DNA from: Excoecaria cochinchinensis
Lineage: Eukaryota; Streptophyta; Magnoliopsida; Malpighiales; Euphorbiaceae
Length of the DNA: 64,000 nucleotides
Direction of reading: 5' to 3'
NCBI GenBank assembly: GCA_947683425.1
Contig: CANTUQ010000109.1
Coordinates: 588,501-652,500 of the forward strand
Positions within the stretch are counted from its first letter, which is position 1. Each line of letters begins with the position of its first letter. The translations under genes were made by a program, and so were the position numbers. The notes under the pieces are model-generated. The model had not been told where the DNA came from and did no database searches. It saw only the letters and a list, made by a program, of their open reading frames with translations. Shown in pieces: positions 23,860 to 34,525 of this stretch.

Positions 23860-24335
23860 TGATAAGACGTGGAAAGTCTTTATCTGAAATAGAGGGAGAG
23901 CCGATCGGATGGCTGTGATCTGCAAGAAACAATGTCCGGTCGAACCAGACGTGAGCACTCCGAATTTTAAGTTAGTAACTTTCTAGAGAGAGAATTCTTA
24001 GAAAGAGAGTTTCAGAGGTTTGATACCTGTTGCCACTGTGTGTTGGGCTATTTATATGAGACAGGAGGAATGCACTTGAGTACCTGGTGCGTGATAACTG
24101 GTAGTCAGAGTAGGTGAGCGGTGAAGTGACAGGGAGTAGGTAAAGGGTGTGGGCGCTGCCTTGTGTCAGTGGACTGATAGGACGTGCTGTCACATTAGTC
24201 CGATTGGACACACTCGACCGCTGTCTTGGCTTTTAGCTCACGCTTGGTGCTCTTTGCTGATGAGATTTGGGCCCTGCTAGGTGTATTGGGCCGGTTGTCT
24301 GGGCCTCTTGGCAGATGACATTTCTATAGTTATCA
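23860..24335 (-). repeat. 3' LTR of the Tat element
   Basis: 476 bp, bounded TGATAAGACG...TAGTTATCA. It is nearly identical to the right LTR, with scattered transitions such as GTCCGGTCGAAC versus GTTCGGTTGGAC. It abuts the polypurine tract on its right. Confidence 0.95.
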
Positions 24336-24350
24336 CTTGTCCCCCCTTAA
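24336..24350 (-). other. Polypurine tract
   Basis: On the minus strand, AAGGGGGGACAAG lies directly before the 3' LTR. This is the expected plus-strand primer site for reverse transcription and confirms that the element reads right to left. Confidence 0.85.
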
Positions 24351-26499
24351 AAGGGTTCGATCAGGAGAGTTTTACTCTGAGGTGCTCCAATCGGGGAGCA
24401 ACCGTTGGCGAGATTTTCGAATTTTGAAAGGCGCTCATCTGAAGAGACGCGTCTGTTCAGACAGTTATCTAATTTAATGTTCCGCGCGCGTCGAGGGTGA
24501 CGCTTCGTCCTTCGTACCGTAATGATGCTTTGATGACACGTGGTGAGCATCCTGTGGTAAGATGTTTGGCATTTTCGAGAAACGTTTGCCATTTTTGAGA
24601 AGCTTTTGCCTATAAATAGGTAACTTTTGGGCGATTTTTCATCACTTTTCAGCAATCCTTAGAGAAATTCTGCCAAAATTTTTTCTCATCTTTCATACTT
24701 CGACGATTACCGCTTTCTGTTTCAAGAGATTTTTCAGAGTTCCTGTAAGTTCATTAAGTAGGTAATTCCTAGATGGTTTCTTTGATATTTCTCTCATTCT
24801 TGCCTCTGCATTCATCTTAGCGTAGATTTTCAACGACTTATTAGAGACTAGGAGTTATTGTGCTTCTTCCCCCCCTTGTGTTGAAAATGGCTTCCAGCAG
24901 TGGTCGGTCAATAAACAGGAGCTTCATGGAGTACTACAGGGATAAATCGGCAGCTGAACGTTGTTCTAGATTGAATCCTAGAGAAGTGGCTAAAATTCCT
25001 TCTCGGTACGGCTTCCCTAAGGATGTGCTTGTGTTGCCTTGCCCTGATTCAATGGTAATGACGGATGGGCCTTTTGACCACCAGAAGAATGAGTGGTTCA
25101 TCTGCCACCTTTGGAGCTTGGATGTAGGATTGAGGCTCCCGTTTGGTGCATTTGAGATTGCAGTATTGAAATGTTATGGGATTGCCCCAAACCAATTGCA
25201 TCTGAACGGGTGGAGGTCGGTAGCCTGCTTTAAAATTCTCTGTAAGATAGAGGGAGTGGCTCCGACTCTGGATCTCTTCACCCACTTCTTCTACATTTCG
25301 GGTCGGAGTGATGGAACAGAGTACTTATTCACTAGCCGATAGAAGAGAAAGCTCGTCCACGTCCCCACCTCGATAAAAGGATTCAAGGAGAGGTATTTTT
25401 TGGTGGGGATGGCCGGTGGGTTCGGCATGCGGCTTACCCGATCGGAGGGAGCCATCATTTTGAAGGACCAAGCCGCCGGTCAGCCTTTGTACAAAGCCGA
25501 CATCAAGAAATTGATGGATGCCGTGGCGAGGTGAGGAGAACCCTATAACTCCAACTATCTGCTGGGGACATTATTTGGGTCTTCTAGGCCCGAAGTTGGC
25601 GAAAATGGAGAACGTGAGTATTAGGATTGGAGTAGGGGAAGCAGCATAAGTTGGCAGTCATGCATTGCATGTGCATTGAGTTTTAATTTGGGTGGAAGGA
25701 GCACTTATCTTGTTTGTCTCTGTGATGTAACTGCGATGGCTGGAGGAGACGATATGGCAAAGCAGCTTGCCGACCGGGCCAAGGCAAAGAGGGAGGCTGA
25801 TCGGGCTGCAAGGGATGAGAAGAAGACAAAAAAGAGGAGGATCTTGCCTTCTTCGGAAGTCCACGCCTCACGGGGGTCCAGTGGGTGCTCATTCCACCGT
25901 TGCCCCAATTGCTGTTGCCGTCCCCACCTCTCGTCCAGTCCTGATCATCCCTGGTCCCGCAGCCCCCCAATCTGATGCAGAGGGTTAGCGTTCACACAGA
26001 CGGCTACTGTTGAGGGACAAGTCTAACTCTGATGAAGCGCAGCCATTCGCCATCCCTCCCAACATTCAACTTCTGAGGGAGGTCGCTCAAAAGAAGGCCG
26101 CTGAGCTGGTGGCTGCCTCGGACACCCGAGTTGCAGCGAAAGGTAAGGCACTGATCCAAGGCGAGTCCGCCCGGCGAGCTGCGGGGGGAGCCCCCACTAC
26201 AAAAAAACTACAATTTAGCGACTACCGAAATATAGTCGCTAATTTGCGACTAAATTGCGACTAAATAAGAATTTAGTTGCGAAATCGTATTTTTTTGATA
26301 TAAATAGCAATTTAGCGACTAAATATGAAATTAGTCGCTAAAAAATGGCGGTAAGAAAACGCGCATTTTTTTGCAACTAAAATAGCGACTGAAATTTTAG
26401 TCGCTAAATAGAAATAAAAATATTGCGACTAAATAGCGACTGAAATTTCAGTCGCTATATATATATTTATTTATTTATTTATATAAAAATCCTTCAAAT

Positions 26500-26885
26500 T
26501 TCGGTCTCTCACCCTCCCTCCCTCCCCCCACCCTCTGTCTCTCTCACCCTCTCACCGCCGCCATGCCACCCACCCGGATCCAATGTCCCCGCCGCCGTCT
26601 CTCTGCTTTATCTCTCTTCCCCGCGCGCCACTCTCCCCCTTCCTCGCACGCTGTCTCTCTTGGTCGCGCCTCCTGCCATCGCTTAGCCGCCGCCGTTTGT
26701 CGTCGCCGACAAGGAGATCGAAGTTGTCGAACCATCGCGCACTGTGGCCCTCACACTCGATCCACCTTCTTCCCCTGCGCGTCCCAACCGCTGGACCCTG
26801 CAGATCTCTCACGCCGGCAACTCTTTCCAGCCGTCCTTCGCCCCTCGTCGTCCTCCTCCCTCCGCCACCTTTATCCTCGGTAGTC
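26500..26885 (+). other. GC-rich exon-like block in CACTA 1
   Basis: C-rich sequence sharply different from its A/T-rich surroundings. It ends near CGGTAGTC, followed by an intron-like T-rich stretch. It is open in two overlapping frames and could be the 5' exon or leader of a captured host gene. No protein family is recognisable, so it is not called as a gene. Confidence 0.35.
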
Positions 26886-27281
26886 TCTCTTTCTCTTTGT
26901 ATCTGTTAAACTGACATAGATTTAGGTTGGATTTGGATGGTTACTAAATATGTGTTTTTGGTTGGAATTTGGTGAATTGAGTCTTGGAATGGCAAAATTG
27001 GTTGATGTTTGGTGAATTGTGTGATTAAATTGTTTGTAAAATTGATTAATTTGTTGTGTAATTAATTGGTTGATGTTTGGTGAATTCTGCATGTTTGACT
27101 GAATTGAAGCAGAGACTACTACTTTCGGCTCGTGAAGCTTTCTTTGGCGGTACTCGTTACAATGTACCTTTGATAAACTCCCTTGTATCCTTTAATCTAC
27201 GCATACATATTAACATCATAAACCCCTCTTTTGGGAAACAATTGTGTAAATTTAAGATCGTATTCCTTCCACGATTTGCAG

Positions 27282-28421
27282 AGTCAGCTGGCCCTAATGG
27301 TTATTTGATTGTTGAGGCAAATGGTGGTCTTAACCAACAGCGTTCTGCGGTATGTTTGTGCCTTTGATATCAGTCACCTGCTAGTTTTTGTCTATATTCT
27401 GTGCCAGTAGTATTAGGTCATGCCAAATCTGATATTGTGTGACAATATCAACAGTATGTTTTGATATCTGCTCCTACCGAGTATCTGATTTTTTATATTA
27501 TGCTGTAGATCTGCAACGCAGTTGCTCTGACAGGGCTTTTAAATGCAATAATCGTCATCCCTCATTTTGAATTCAACAGTGTTTGGAGGGATCCAAGGTG
27601 AGATAAAGCTACCTATGGTTTTCAATGTCTTGTTTGAAACAATTTTCAATGATAAACCTAGTGACTTGAATTTTAAGAATCATATATCCTTTGGTGAAGC
27701 AGTTGTGTTGTGCTCTATTGGCAGCCTCAATTCTCTGGTCCAGTTTTTCCTTGTAGAGTAAATTATTTATTTCAAGTTGCCGTTTGCATGCTATGGGCAC
27801 CGAAACTGACATTGAGGTTTGTAGTTTGGTGGACAATTCAAACAATTAGATTTGATATGGATTCTTATTTGGTGTCAGGTTTTTAATTTTTGCTTTTACT
27901 GTTTCAATATGTTTTGTTTTGGTTGTTGATTGCTTCTGTCACATGTGTAATACTATCACAGCTTCAAAGAACGAAACATAACTTTTCTCTAGGCTCCTGG
28001 CTTATTGATATCTATGTCATTTTTTCTTGTTTGATTTATGCCATTCATAAACTACATCACGTCATAATATACAAATAGCAACTTTGATGCTATTTTATGG
28101 CCCATGGAATGCATGCTTCATGTGGATTAATATTTTGCAAGCAAGCTGGTTAAATTTATGATCTGTTATGATTACACGTAGCCAACATGCTTGCCTTGTT
28201 TGGCAATTGGCAAAACATGACTCTTTTTGTCTGATGATTTACTGTCAGCATAGGTTGGGATGATGCTATGTGGTATGGGATTTGACAACAATACAACAAT
28301 TTATTTAGCTTCCGAGAAAATTTACAATTCAGAAAGAAATTTAGCTCCTTTACTGAAGATGTTTCCTCTTCTTTACACCAAGGAATCTCTAGCGACCCCG
28401 GATGAACTTGCTCCATTTGAG
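27282..28421 (+). pseudogene. Captured O-fucosyltransferase-family exons
   Basis: Three exon-like pieces of a plant GDP-fucose protein O-fucosyltransferase-type (Golgi glycosyltransferase) gene, with AG/GT borders intact. 27282-27349 gives GYLIVEANGGLNQQRSA. 27509-27597 gives ICNAVALTGLLNAIIVIPHF and WRDPS. 28254-28421 gives VGMMLCGMGFDNNTTIYLAS and then LLKMFPLLYTKESLATPDEL. The first two are adjacent in the family. The third belongs near the C-terminal half, so central exons are missing. The fragment lies wholly inside CACTA 1, as expected for transduplication. A short upstream piece (about 27108-27170) may be another exon. Confidence 0.85.
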
Positions 28422-30409
28422 GTATACATGAATTGGTAGCTCATGCCTGGTAATATATGAATTACAATCAATCTTTTTTATTTCAATTTTTAATTCATTA
28501 ATTTTGGTATATATTAATTTGAAAATTTTATTGGTAACTTGTAGGTACCGGAACTGGATGAAATGCTGCTAAATATAATAAGAGCATGTACTTTTAATTT
28601 AAGTATTGTATAATTTAATATACTTTTATTATATTTGAATTATTGTTAATTTATTGTACAAAGTTATTGTAAACGTTTGTATATTGTTAAATAGCACAAT
28701 TTAATTTGAATTGGTATTTTTTAAATATTATATAGTTTAATTTACTTTTTGATATTATATTTTTTAAATTAATAGTAATATTGTATAATTATTATTTACA
28801 TAAATTAAATTAAATTTTGGATGTAATAATAATAATAATAATAATAAATTAAATCAAAAATTTTAATTAAAAATCAAAAATTGTAATTAAAAATTAAATT
28901 AAAAATAATATTAAAAAATACAATAGCGACGGATTAGCGACGAATTATCCGTCGCTAATAAATATTTATACGACTAAGTTTAAAATTATTTAGCGACTGA
29001 CACTTTATTCTTAGCGACGGAATTTGTCGTCGCTAATTTTAGCGACTGCTTTATATATTGGTCGCAAAATTTTTGCGACGGCTCCAATAGCGACATTTCG
29101 TCGCCGCGTCGCTAAAGGCCATTAGCGACTGAAAAAGTCCAATTAGCGACGGAATTTTCCGTCGCTAATTGACTTTTTTTTTGTAGTGCCCTGAGAGGCG
29201 AACTGTGCCCTTAAAGGACGTGCTGAGGGAGAACTTCGACAATGACTGGTCAGTGGGCAATAAAGTAGTTGCCAGTTACCTTTACTGGGGTATTCTTCAG
29301 GATGATGACTTCAAGGACATGGGAAATCTCAGCTTGCTCGCCCGGGAGTGCAGCATGTTCAATTAGCAGAGCCTGGAGGTGAGACTTAGCCAGCTCGTTC
29401 TATGATGTCTAGAAATTGGTGATGTCTTCTTTTGGTGATGTTTATTATTGTTGTTTAGCTGATCAAGAGGGGCCTGCACATGCACACTATGGCGAGCTTC
29501 TTGAAGGCAAGATCAGAGGATGCTGTCAAGGCAAAGGGGGAGGCAGATGCTCAATGCGATGCTACTCAGAAAGAGGCTTCTGCCCTTCGCTCTGAGGTAG
29601 CAGACCTGAAGAAGGAGGCCTCTCAGTATGCTCGGGAATTGAAAACTCGGCTAGGCGAGGTAGATTAGCTGAAAGGAGAAGTTGCACGCCTGACAGCTGA
29701 TAGTGCTCAATGCCAGAAATTTGAGGCTGAGGCGGCTAGCACTACAAGAAAATCAATTTTTAGCGACGGAAATTCAGCGACGGAATATTTTCCGTCGCTA
29801 ATTAGCGGCGGAATATTTTCCGTCGCTAATTAGCGGCGGAATATATTTGTCGTCGCTAATTAGCGACGGAATACAATTTTCGTCGCTAATTAGCGACGGA
29901 AAATATATTCCGTCGCTAAAAATGGCGGGAGTATTTTCCCTCCAAATTTAACGACGGAAAGTAACGACGGAAAATTTTCGCGTCGCTAATTGTTGCAGGA
30001 GACGGAATTTTGCTCCGTCGCTAATTTTAGCGACGGAAATTCTATTCCGTCGCTAAAAAAATATATTATAATTAAGAATTTTTTTTAACGACGGAAACAT
30101 AAATCCGTCGCTAAAATTAGCGACGGATTTTCAATATCCGTCGCTAATTTTAGCGACGGATTTATGTTTCCGTCGCTAAAAAAAATTATTAATTATAATA
30201 TATTTTTTTAGCGACGGAGATAGTATTCCGTCGCTAATTTTAGCGACGGATATTAAAAATCCGTCGCTAATTTTAGCGACGGAATTATGTTTCCGTCGCT
30301 AAAAAAATTATTAATTATAATATATTTTTTAGCGACGGAATAGAAATTCCGTTGCTAAAAATTTTATATATAATAAAAATTTCTGACTTTTCTTCTTCCC
30401 TTCCTCTCT

Positions 30410-30790
30410 TCTCTCTCGCGCGCTTGCCCACCCTCTCCGCCGCCCTCGCCGCCCCCCTTCGCCCCTCTCTCTCTCTCGCGCGCTCGCCCACCCCTCTCCG
30501 CCGCCCCCCTTCGCCCCTCTCTCTCGCGCGCGCTCGCCCACCCCTCTCCGCCGCCCCCCGTCGCCCCTCTCTCTCTCTCGCGCGCTCGCCCAAGCAGCCC
30601 TCGCCGCCGCCCTCGGCCCAGCGGCGCTCGCCGTCCCCCTCCGCCCCTCTCTCTCTCGCGCGCTCGCGCACCAGATCTGCTTCGCCTCCCTCGCGAGTCA
30701 GATCTGCTCTGCCTCACTCGCGCACGCCAGATCTGCTCCACCTCCCTCACGCGCGCCAGATCTGCTCCACCTCCCTCTCCGTCGCCCTCG
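30410..30790. repeat. GC-rich tandem repeats in CACTA 2
   Basis: Roughly four copies of a 50-60-bp unit (CTCTCTCTCGCGCGCTCGCCCA and CCCTCTCCGCCGCCCCCC words) span about 30410-30665. Four copies of a shorter CAGATCTGCT(C/T)...CCTCCCTC unit follow to about 30780. The long Arg/Glu- and Ser/Pro-rich open frames on both strands are by-products of this repeat. Confidence 0.75.
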
Positions 30791-31285
30791 CCGGTCTCCG
30801 CTTCTCCCTCGCCATGGCTGCTCTTCACCGGTCAATGAGTCTGCTCTCCTATATTTTTATTTATTTATTTATTAATTTTTTAGCTTCGTTAACAAGGTAA
30901 TCTTTATTCTGAGTTGTTAAAGTTCCTTTCTTGTGGTCTGTCTTTCCAGCAAATCTTGTAAATTCTATCACATTGTGCATCTATATGTCACTGTGTCAAG
31001 AATGTCTAACAAGCCAGCTTTGATATATTTAATTTGACAATTTTTGCTAGATTATACAAGGATCAACAGCATTAAATTGCTCCTAAGCATTTTCATGCGT
31101 GTGTGTGTGTGTATGTGTATGAATTAGGGGAAGTTGTTGCCTACTATCTCTTTATATCTTGCACTCTTTTATTATTGTTCATCTTAAATTCTGCCCAATC
31201 CTTTTAACTCCGGTTGAGTACGATGCTTTTGCATATGTTCTTGTTTAGCTAGGAATTTCATTCCTTTTCATCTGTTTCTCAATAG

Positions 31286-31427
31286 GTGCCAACCATGGAC
31301 AATAACACTGACTGGAGTATTAGCTATCGCCTTTAGTTGGTTGATTTTACACTCAGTTATAGTTACAACCATTGTACTCTTTGTCATTTGTTTCTGGTGG
31401 TACATTTTCCTGTATTCTTACCCCAAG
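31286..31427 (+). pseudogene. Captured exon of an unidentified membrane protein
   Basis: Between an AATAG acceptor and an AAG/GTATGG donor, one frame stays open for 47 codons. It encodes two hydrophobic helices, with strings WTITLTGVLAIAFSWLILHS and FVICFWWYIFLYSYPK. The composition is strongly membrane-like and the splice borders are intact. I do not recognise the parent family. Confidence 0.5.
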
Positions 31428-31609
31428 GTATGGCATCTGCCCCTGATTAAATTTTTGCTTATTAGCTTCTCTCCTTTTTTTTTATGGTCTTTGAGGTCTG
31501 ACAGTTGCAAGCATGATGACTATTGTGTTATCTTTATCTTCAAGTGGTTTTGCTGCTCGCACTTTTGGAATGTTCTAGTATTCTATTGTCCATGATCCTG
31601 ATCTTGGCC

Positions 31610-31797
31610 ATGGCTACCATTTCCAAGCTCGCTTATTCCATCCCCGCTGCCTCTTTCTCACCTTCTTCTTCCTTCAACTCTCGATCCTCTTCGCCTTTGT
31701 GTTTTGTCGATTTCAATACCAAAACCGCTTTCCTTGCCAGAGCTGCGTCTTCTAAGTTGTGGGTTCGCGATACCCAACCTTTCAAAGCCTCCTTGGT
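31610..31797 (+). pseudogene. Captured first exon with plastid-transit-like N-terminus
   Basis: The ATG at 31610 opens a frame rich in Ser, Ala, Pro and Arg (MATISKLAYSIPAASFSPSS, then SRSSSPLCF and LARAASSKLWVRD), ending at a GTGTGAG/GTGAGT donor. This composition is typical of chloroplast transit peptides. The parent gene is unknown. It may or may not be the same gene as the exon at 32426. Confidence 0.5.
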
Positions 31798-31898
31798 GTG
31801 AGTATTCACTAATTGCTCTTTTGTAAAAATGCATATGATCTCTGTTTGCTTGGTTTGACCTTTTGTGGTTTAACTGTTCAGTGAATTTATTTTGTATT

Positions 31899-32030
31899 TT
31901 AGGGTGTTAATATCTTATGATGTTCAGAGTGTTTTGTTTTTATTATGTGGAGGTGGATTGGCAATGCAGAAATGGTGAGGAGTAGAGACATTAAAGCGAC
32001 AAGAATCAACAGAACCTTTAGTAATTTCAT
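31899..32030 (-). CDS. Possible small secreted peptide, 43 aa, with TATA box
   Basis: On the minus strand a TATATAAAC box (32134-32126) lies about 95 bases upstream of an ATG at 32030. The frame encodes MKLLKVLLILVALMSLLLT, a classic signal-peptide core, then ISALPIHLHIIKTKHSEHHK and a stop at 31899. Promoter spacing plus signal peptide suggests a captured small-secreted-peptide gene or its first exon. The mature part (about 20 residues, His-rich) matches no peptide-hormone motif I know. It is wholly inside CACTA 2 and antisense to the other captured exons. Confidence 0.4.
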   Translation of the reverse strand: MKLLKVLLILVALMSLLLTISALPIHLHIIKTKHSEHHKILTP

Positions 32031-32425
32031 GATCTTATAAGTTTGAATATTTGTGAGAGTTGGACTATGGTTGTGTAATGAAAGGAAGAGCTTAGCTAGG
32101 TTGAGAATGGAGAAGATAGTGTAGTGTTTATATAGTATCAATTGGAAGGCCAAATTTGGAATTTGATTCTTACACTTTTTGTTAAAAAAATTAAAAATAT
32201 CAAAGTCTTGTACTGGTTGAGTAGTCCATGTTCAGTGCCTTCAGAAGAATAATAAAAGAAATGATAGTGCGTCTTTTGTGAACTTTCTTGACATTCTTTA
32301 ATAAACTGTGGAATTTGTTAAGAAGAGAAATTAGAATGTAAATATAAATAGATTGTATAGTGAGAATAAAACACATATGCTTAATTTAACATGGACAAAT
32401 GCATTTACTTAGCTTTCCTCTTTAG

Positions 32426-32513
32426 GGCCTATAAGCATGTTGGTGCTCGGGTTGATCTTTCTGGGCTATAGATTGATGCCAATATTGCTCAATTTGCATT
32501 GGGAATGTACCGG
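32426..32513 (+). pseudogene. Captured exon fragment of unknown gene
   Basis: After a TTTAG acceptor one frame reads YKHVGARVDLSGL, a TAG at 32469, then IDANIAQFALGMYR, ending at a CGG/GTAGTT donor. The amino-acid character is protein-like, and the stop could be a Gln codon changed by one transition. The parent protein is not identified. Confidence 0.35.
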
Positions 32514-33738
32514 GTAGTTTAATTTCTTCCCTTACATTTTTCAATTGGCTGCAGGTTTTTATTAGATTATTTTTATTTTGATGATATTTCATGGACAAAT
32601 TTAATTTAATGATGTACATGTAATTCAATTACATTGGTTTTTGCTTATTTAGGATCATTTATAATTTCATATCTGTATTTTTAAAATGAAAAATAATTTT
32701 TTTTATTAGCATTTTTAAATTACCGACGGAATACTGACGGAAAATTCCGTCGGTAAAAAAAAAATTGAATTTTTCCCGACGGAATAGTAATTTCCGTCGG
32801 GAAATTCCCGACGGAAATTACTATTCCGTCGGGAAATTACCGACGGAAATTACTATTCCGTCGGGAAAAATAAAAAAAATTCTAAATATTACCGACGGAA
32901 TAGTAATTTCCGTCGGTAATTTCCCGACGGAAATTACTATTCCGTCGGTAATTTCCCGACGGAATTTAACTTCCGTCGGCACAATTACCGACGGAAATTA
33001 ATTTTCCGTCGGCAATTTTTCCGACGGAAATTCATATTCCGTCGGTAAAATTGCCGACGGAATAATTTCCGTCGGAAATTTTGCCTACGGTCACATCACC
33101 GACGGAATTGAATTCCATCGGTAATTTAATTTCCCAACGGAAATTCTTGACTTTCCGTCGGAAATTTCCGTCGGGAAACTCTGATTTTCTTGTAGTGTAG
33201 ACTGAGCACTGAGTGCAAGCTGCTGGGTGCTGAGAGCGCCAAGGCCAAGGAGGAGAAGGGTAAAGCTCTAGCAGAGTGTGACCAGCTTCACGCCGAGTGG
33301 GACTCACTGAAGGCCACTTTGGAGGACAAGGAGATCGCCTGGAGGAAGAGGCTTGAAGAGGAGCTTGCCTCTCAGAAGGAGTAGCTCCTTGATCAACTGG
33401 GTGAAACTCAAGGGAAGTTGCTGTATCGGTTGATTTATGAGGCCAGGAAGTGCTTTCCTAAGGCTGAGCTCGACTGGATGGAGGACCCAGGAGTTCTACC
33501 GGACCCTCTGCCCAATGATGATGAGGAGGAGGCTCCTAGAGAGGAGGCGACTAAAGGAGCTTCCGGGGAAAATATCTTATCATCTGAAGTTCTGCCAGAT
33601 GTGCCATCCGAAGCTAGAGTTGGTGCTTCCTCGTCGGAAAAGCCTATTTTTGAGGTAGTTACCGAGCCGAGTGCAGAGCCTGATGCTGATCTGATATCGG
33701 CTCCTGCTGATGTAGAGATTGCAAATATAGAAACTTAG

Positions 33739-34525
33739 ATTAGATTTTCTTTTATATACTTTATTTTTTTTTTGTAATGGTTCTTGTAACCTGTGCAATA
33801 TTATTTTTTCAATAAACTGCAAGCTTCGATCAACTGCAAATTATCCTTTTCAATAACTTGTATAATAATATATGATTTGCTAATATGATCGACTGATTAG
33901 TCATGGATACTTCCTGAATTTGAAGAAGCTTTTAAGCTTCAAAATTGATAACTTTTTAAACCAGTGATGAATTTATCCGATCTGATTGGAAAAGCATAAT
34001 CAGTCGGTCATCTGGCATTAGTTATGAATTATACTCTCGGAGATTAGGTCCCAGAAAGTCAAGCATAGCGAATGACCTTTTAGCCTCGTGTTAACTTGGG
34101 ATTAGTCGAATAATTTCGTACGTCTAGCTAGCGTTTTAATTTGCATTTTGATCTATGATCGTTGCACAACACTTAACTCACGAGAAACTGTTAGTCTAGT
34201 TTGACCCTCGCATTTTCGGTTCGGGATCGATGTCGAACCTAGCGGATGAGTTGATGGGAGTTACGCGATTTTTGTATCTTCGGATCGGGAATATCGTTGA
34301 TCCTAATGGATGAGCCACTGGGCGTTATGCGATTTTCGTATCTTCGGATCGGGAATATCGTCGATCTTAACGGATGAGTTGAACCTGCAAACAAATGGAC
34401 TCCAACTTTTGTATTTTTGGCTTGGGATGAGCATCAAGCCTAATGGATAAGTTGTACCATACATGCTTTTTCATGGAGATGAAGAAAAATTTCTTTATTT
34501 ATTGAACTCAATTTTCGATACATTA
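33739..34525. repeat. Tat 3' spacer with about 63-bp tandem repeats
   Basis: Between the antisense ORF and the integrase end lies a noncoding spacer. At about 34206-34450 it holds roughly three and a half copies of a unit containing TATCTTCGGATCGGGAATAT, CGTCGATC and GGATGAG. Tandem repeats in this part of Tat elements are a known feature. Confidence 0.8.

Larger units (their letters stand above)
26195..29188. mobile_element. CACTA transposon 1 (non-autonomous, carries gene exons)
   Basis: Termini CACTACAAAAAAA and the inverted TTTTTTTTGTAGTG, flanked by the 3-bp target duplication CCC. Subterminal arrays are TAGCGACTAA-type on the left (26215-26460) and TAGCGACGG/CCGTCGCTA-type on the right (28925-29170). 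No transposase was recognised. The interior holds a GC-rich exon-like block (26500-26880) and exons of an O-fucosyltransferase gene. Removing the element rejoins the antisense ORF between the GGEP codons and RRTVPLKDVL. Confidence 0.93.
29740..33197. mobile_element. CACTA transposon 2 (non-autonomous, carries gene exons)
   Basis: Perfect 16-bp terminal inverted repeat CACTACAAGAAAATCA and TGATTTTCTTGTAGTG, with the target duplication TAG on both sides. The left subterminal array (29757-30360) is built of TAGCGACGGAA and its complement. The right array (32720-33180) is built of a different word, CCGACGGAA with its complement. No transposase was seen. The interior holds GC-rich tandem repeats and exons from at least two host genes. 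It splits the coiled-coil part of the Tat antisense ORF. Confidence 0.95.
24887..33738 (+). pseudogene. Antisense accessory ORF of the Tat element (split by two CACTAs)
   Basis: A protein on the strand opposite gag-pol, between pol and the 3' LTR, where Tat elements often carry an antisense ORF. It starts MASSSGRSINRS at 24887. The first 150 residues (SRYGFPKDVLVLPCP, GLRLPFGAFEIAVLKCYGI, LNGWRSVACFKILC) resemble the 'putative gypsy-type transposon' family seen next to Tat elements. Likely splice sites are at about 25534 (AGG/TGAG) and 29393/29460. The remainder is a charged coiled coil (29460-29739 and 33201-33420) and an acidic tail ending at 33738. Stops at 25340, 29364, 29666 and 33382 are all TAG. 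The function is unknown in any Tat element. CACTA insertions lie after 26194 and after 29739. Confidence 0.8.

Noticed and set aside
29757..30360. CRISPR-like array of TAGCGACGGAA repeats
   Set aside because: The repeats occur in both orientations with irregular short spacers. They are CACTA subterminal repeats.
30315..30900. Arg/Glu-rich and Ser/Pro-rich open frames up to 182 codons
   Set aside because: By-products of GC-rich tandem repeats in CACTA 2. Several frames are open on both strands and there is no domain.
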